Source of the DNA: Propionibacterium sp.
Lineage (GTDB): Bacteria > Actinomycetota > Actinomycetes > Actinomycetales > Actinomycetaceae
Direction of reading: 5' to 3'
DNA: 7,507 nucleotides
NCBI GenBank assembly: GCA_030460725.1
Contig: JAKECL010000075.1
Coordinates: forward strand, 1-7,507
Shown: positions 7,174-7,507 of the stretch, piece after piece
Layout: each line of letters opens with the position of its first letter
How positions within the stretch are numbered: the first letter of the stretch is position 1
Made by a program: the position numbers and the translations under genes
Notes under the pieces: model-generated
The model's database searches: none
Seen by the model: the letters and a program-made list of their open reading frames with translations, nothing else
Told to the model about the DNA's origin: nothing

Positions 7174-7507
7174 ATGGAAGAGAGCACGATGAGCAACATC
7201 GGCACCGCCACCGGGATCCCGGCCTCGCATGCGCGTCGCTCACAGCACAGGCGCGTCCTCGCACTGGGTGCCGCAACAGCCATGGCGGTCGCAGGACTCG
7301 CCGCCTGCTCGGGGAACGCAGGGGTTCCCGGAGCCGACCCCGACCAGACGGTTCTGCGTTACTGGATGTGGGACTCCTCCCAGCTGCCCGGCTACCGTCA
7401 GTGCGCAGCGGACTTCGAGGAACAGAATCCCGACATCCACGTCGATCTGGAGCAGTACGGATGGGAGGACTACTTACTGGACACAGATCACGGCCTCCAT
7501 GGTCGCG
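7174..7507 (+). CDS. Sugar-binding lipoprotein of ABC importer, partial, apparently frameshifted
   Basis: This is the start of an extracellular solute-binding protein (family 1), which would capture sugar outside the cell and deliver it to the two permeases. The N-terminus has twin basic pairs (RRSQHRR, 21-27; Tat export is possible but unproven), a hydrophobic stretch (VLALGAATAMAVAG) and the lipobox LAAC with lipidated Cys45. The mature part starts with the typical TVLRYWMWDSS and DFEEQNPDIHVDLEQYGWEDY. After that the frame turns into atypical sequence (LLDTDHGLHGR), while a neighbouring frame reads WTQITASMVA, which is the expected continuation of this family. The switch lies at a TACTTACT duplication at 7471-7478. 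The ATG at 7174 has GAGG five bases upstream and sits seven bases after the permease stop; the ATG at 7189 is an alternative. The gene continues past the window edge. Confidence 0.85.
   Translation, partial: MEESTMSNIGTATGIPASHARRSQHRRVLALGAATAMAVAGLAACSGNAGVPGADPDQTVLRYWMWDSSQLPGYRQCAADFEEQNPDIHVDLEQYGWEDYLLDTDHGLHGR
7471..7478 (+). repeat. TACT tandem duplication causing the binding-protein frameshift
   Basis: TACT occurs twice in tandem. Removing one copy restores GAC TAC TGG ACA CAG ATC, that is DYWTQI, the motif expected after YGWE in family 1 sugar-binding proteins. A single-base insertion of T giving DYYWTQI would restore the same frame and is the alternative. It lies 30 bases from the window edge, where an assembly-end error is also plausible. 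Confidence 0.6.

Overview
The window looks like chromosomal DNA of a high-GC Gram-positive bacterium (class Actinomycetes, possibly a Micrococcales or Actinomycetales member; I cannot go finer). The basis is the strong G/C bias at third codon positions, AGGAGG-type ribosome binding sites, a GTG start on the regulator, and an Ala-rich lipoprotein signal in the binding protein.

Layout. On the minus strand (about 62-2856) three genes follow one another: a ROK-family transcriptional repressor, a membrane-anchored SGNH/GDSL hydrolase, and peptidyl-tRNA hydrolase (pth). The hydrolase and pth overlap by four bases (ATGA). A 196-bp divergent intergenic region (2857-3052) separates this group from a plus-strand group: a family GH36 alpha-galactosidase, two CUT1-type ABC sugar permeases, and the start of a sugar-binding lipoprotein that runs off the right edge. 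The intergenic region holds a good sigma70-like promoter facing the alpha-galactosidase gene. Directly downstream of its -10 box is a perfect 9-bp inverted repeat with a 9-bp spacer, the best candidate operator for the ROK protein.

How it fits together. The plus-strand genes form a typical uptake-and-hydrolysis operon for alpha-galactosides (melibiose, raffinose or stachyose type sugars; the exact sugar is inferred, not shown). The lipoprotein would capture the sugar, the two permeases would carry it in, powered by an ATPase not encoded here, and the cytoplasmic GH36 enzyme would release galactose. The divergent ROK protein would repress the operon until a sugar ligand binds.

The most notable observation is that two consecutive transport genes appear broken. 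The second permease carries a -1 frameshift at 6441-6443, best explained by one missing C. The binding-protein gene carries a frameshift at a TACTTACT tandem duplication (7471-7478), 30 bases from the window edge. Alpha-galactosidase, regulator and first permease read intact. Either the uptake system is decaying or in phase-off state, or these are sequencing/assembly errors. I saw no tRNA, rRNA, CRISPR array, insertion sequence or clearly novel system.
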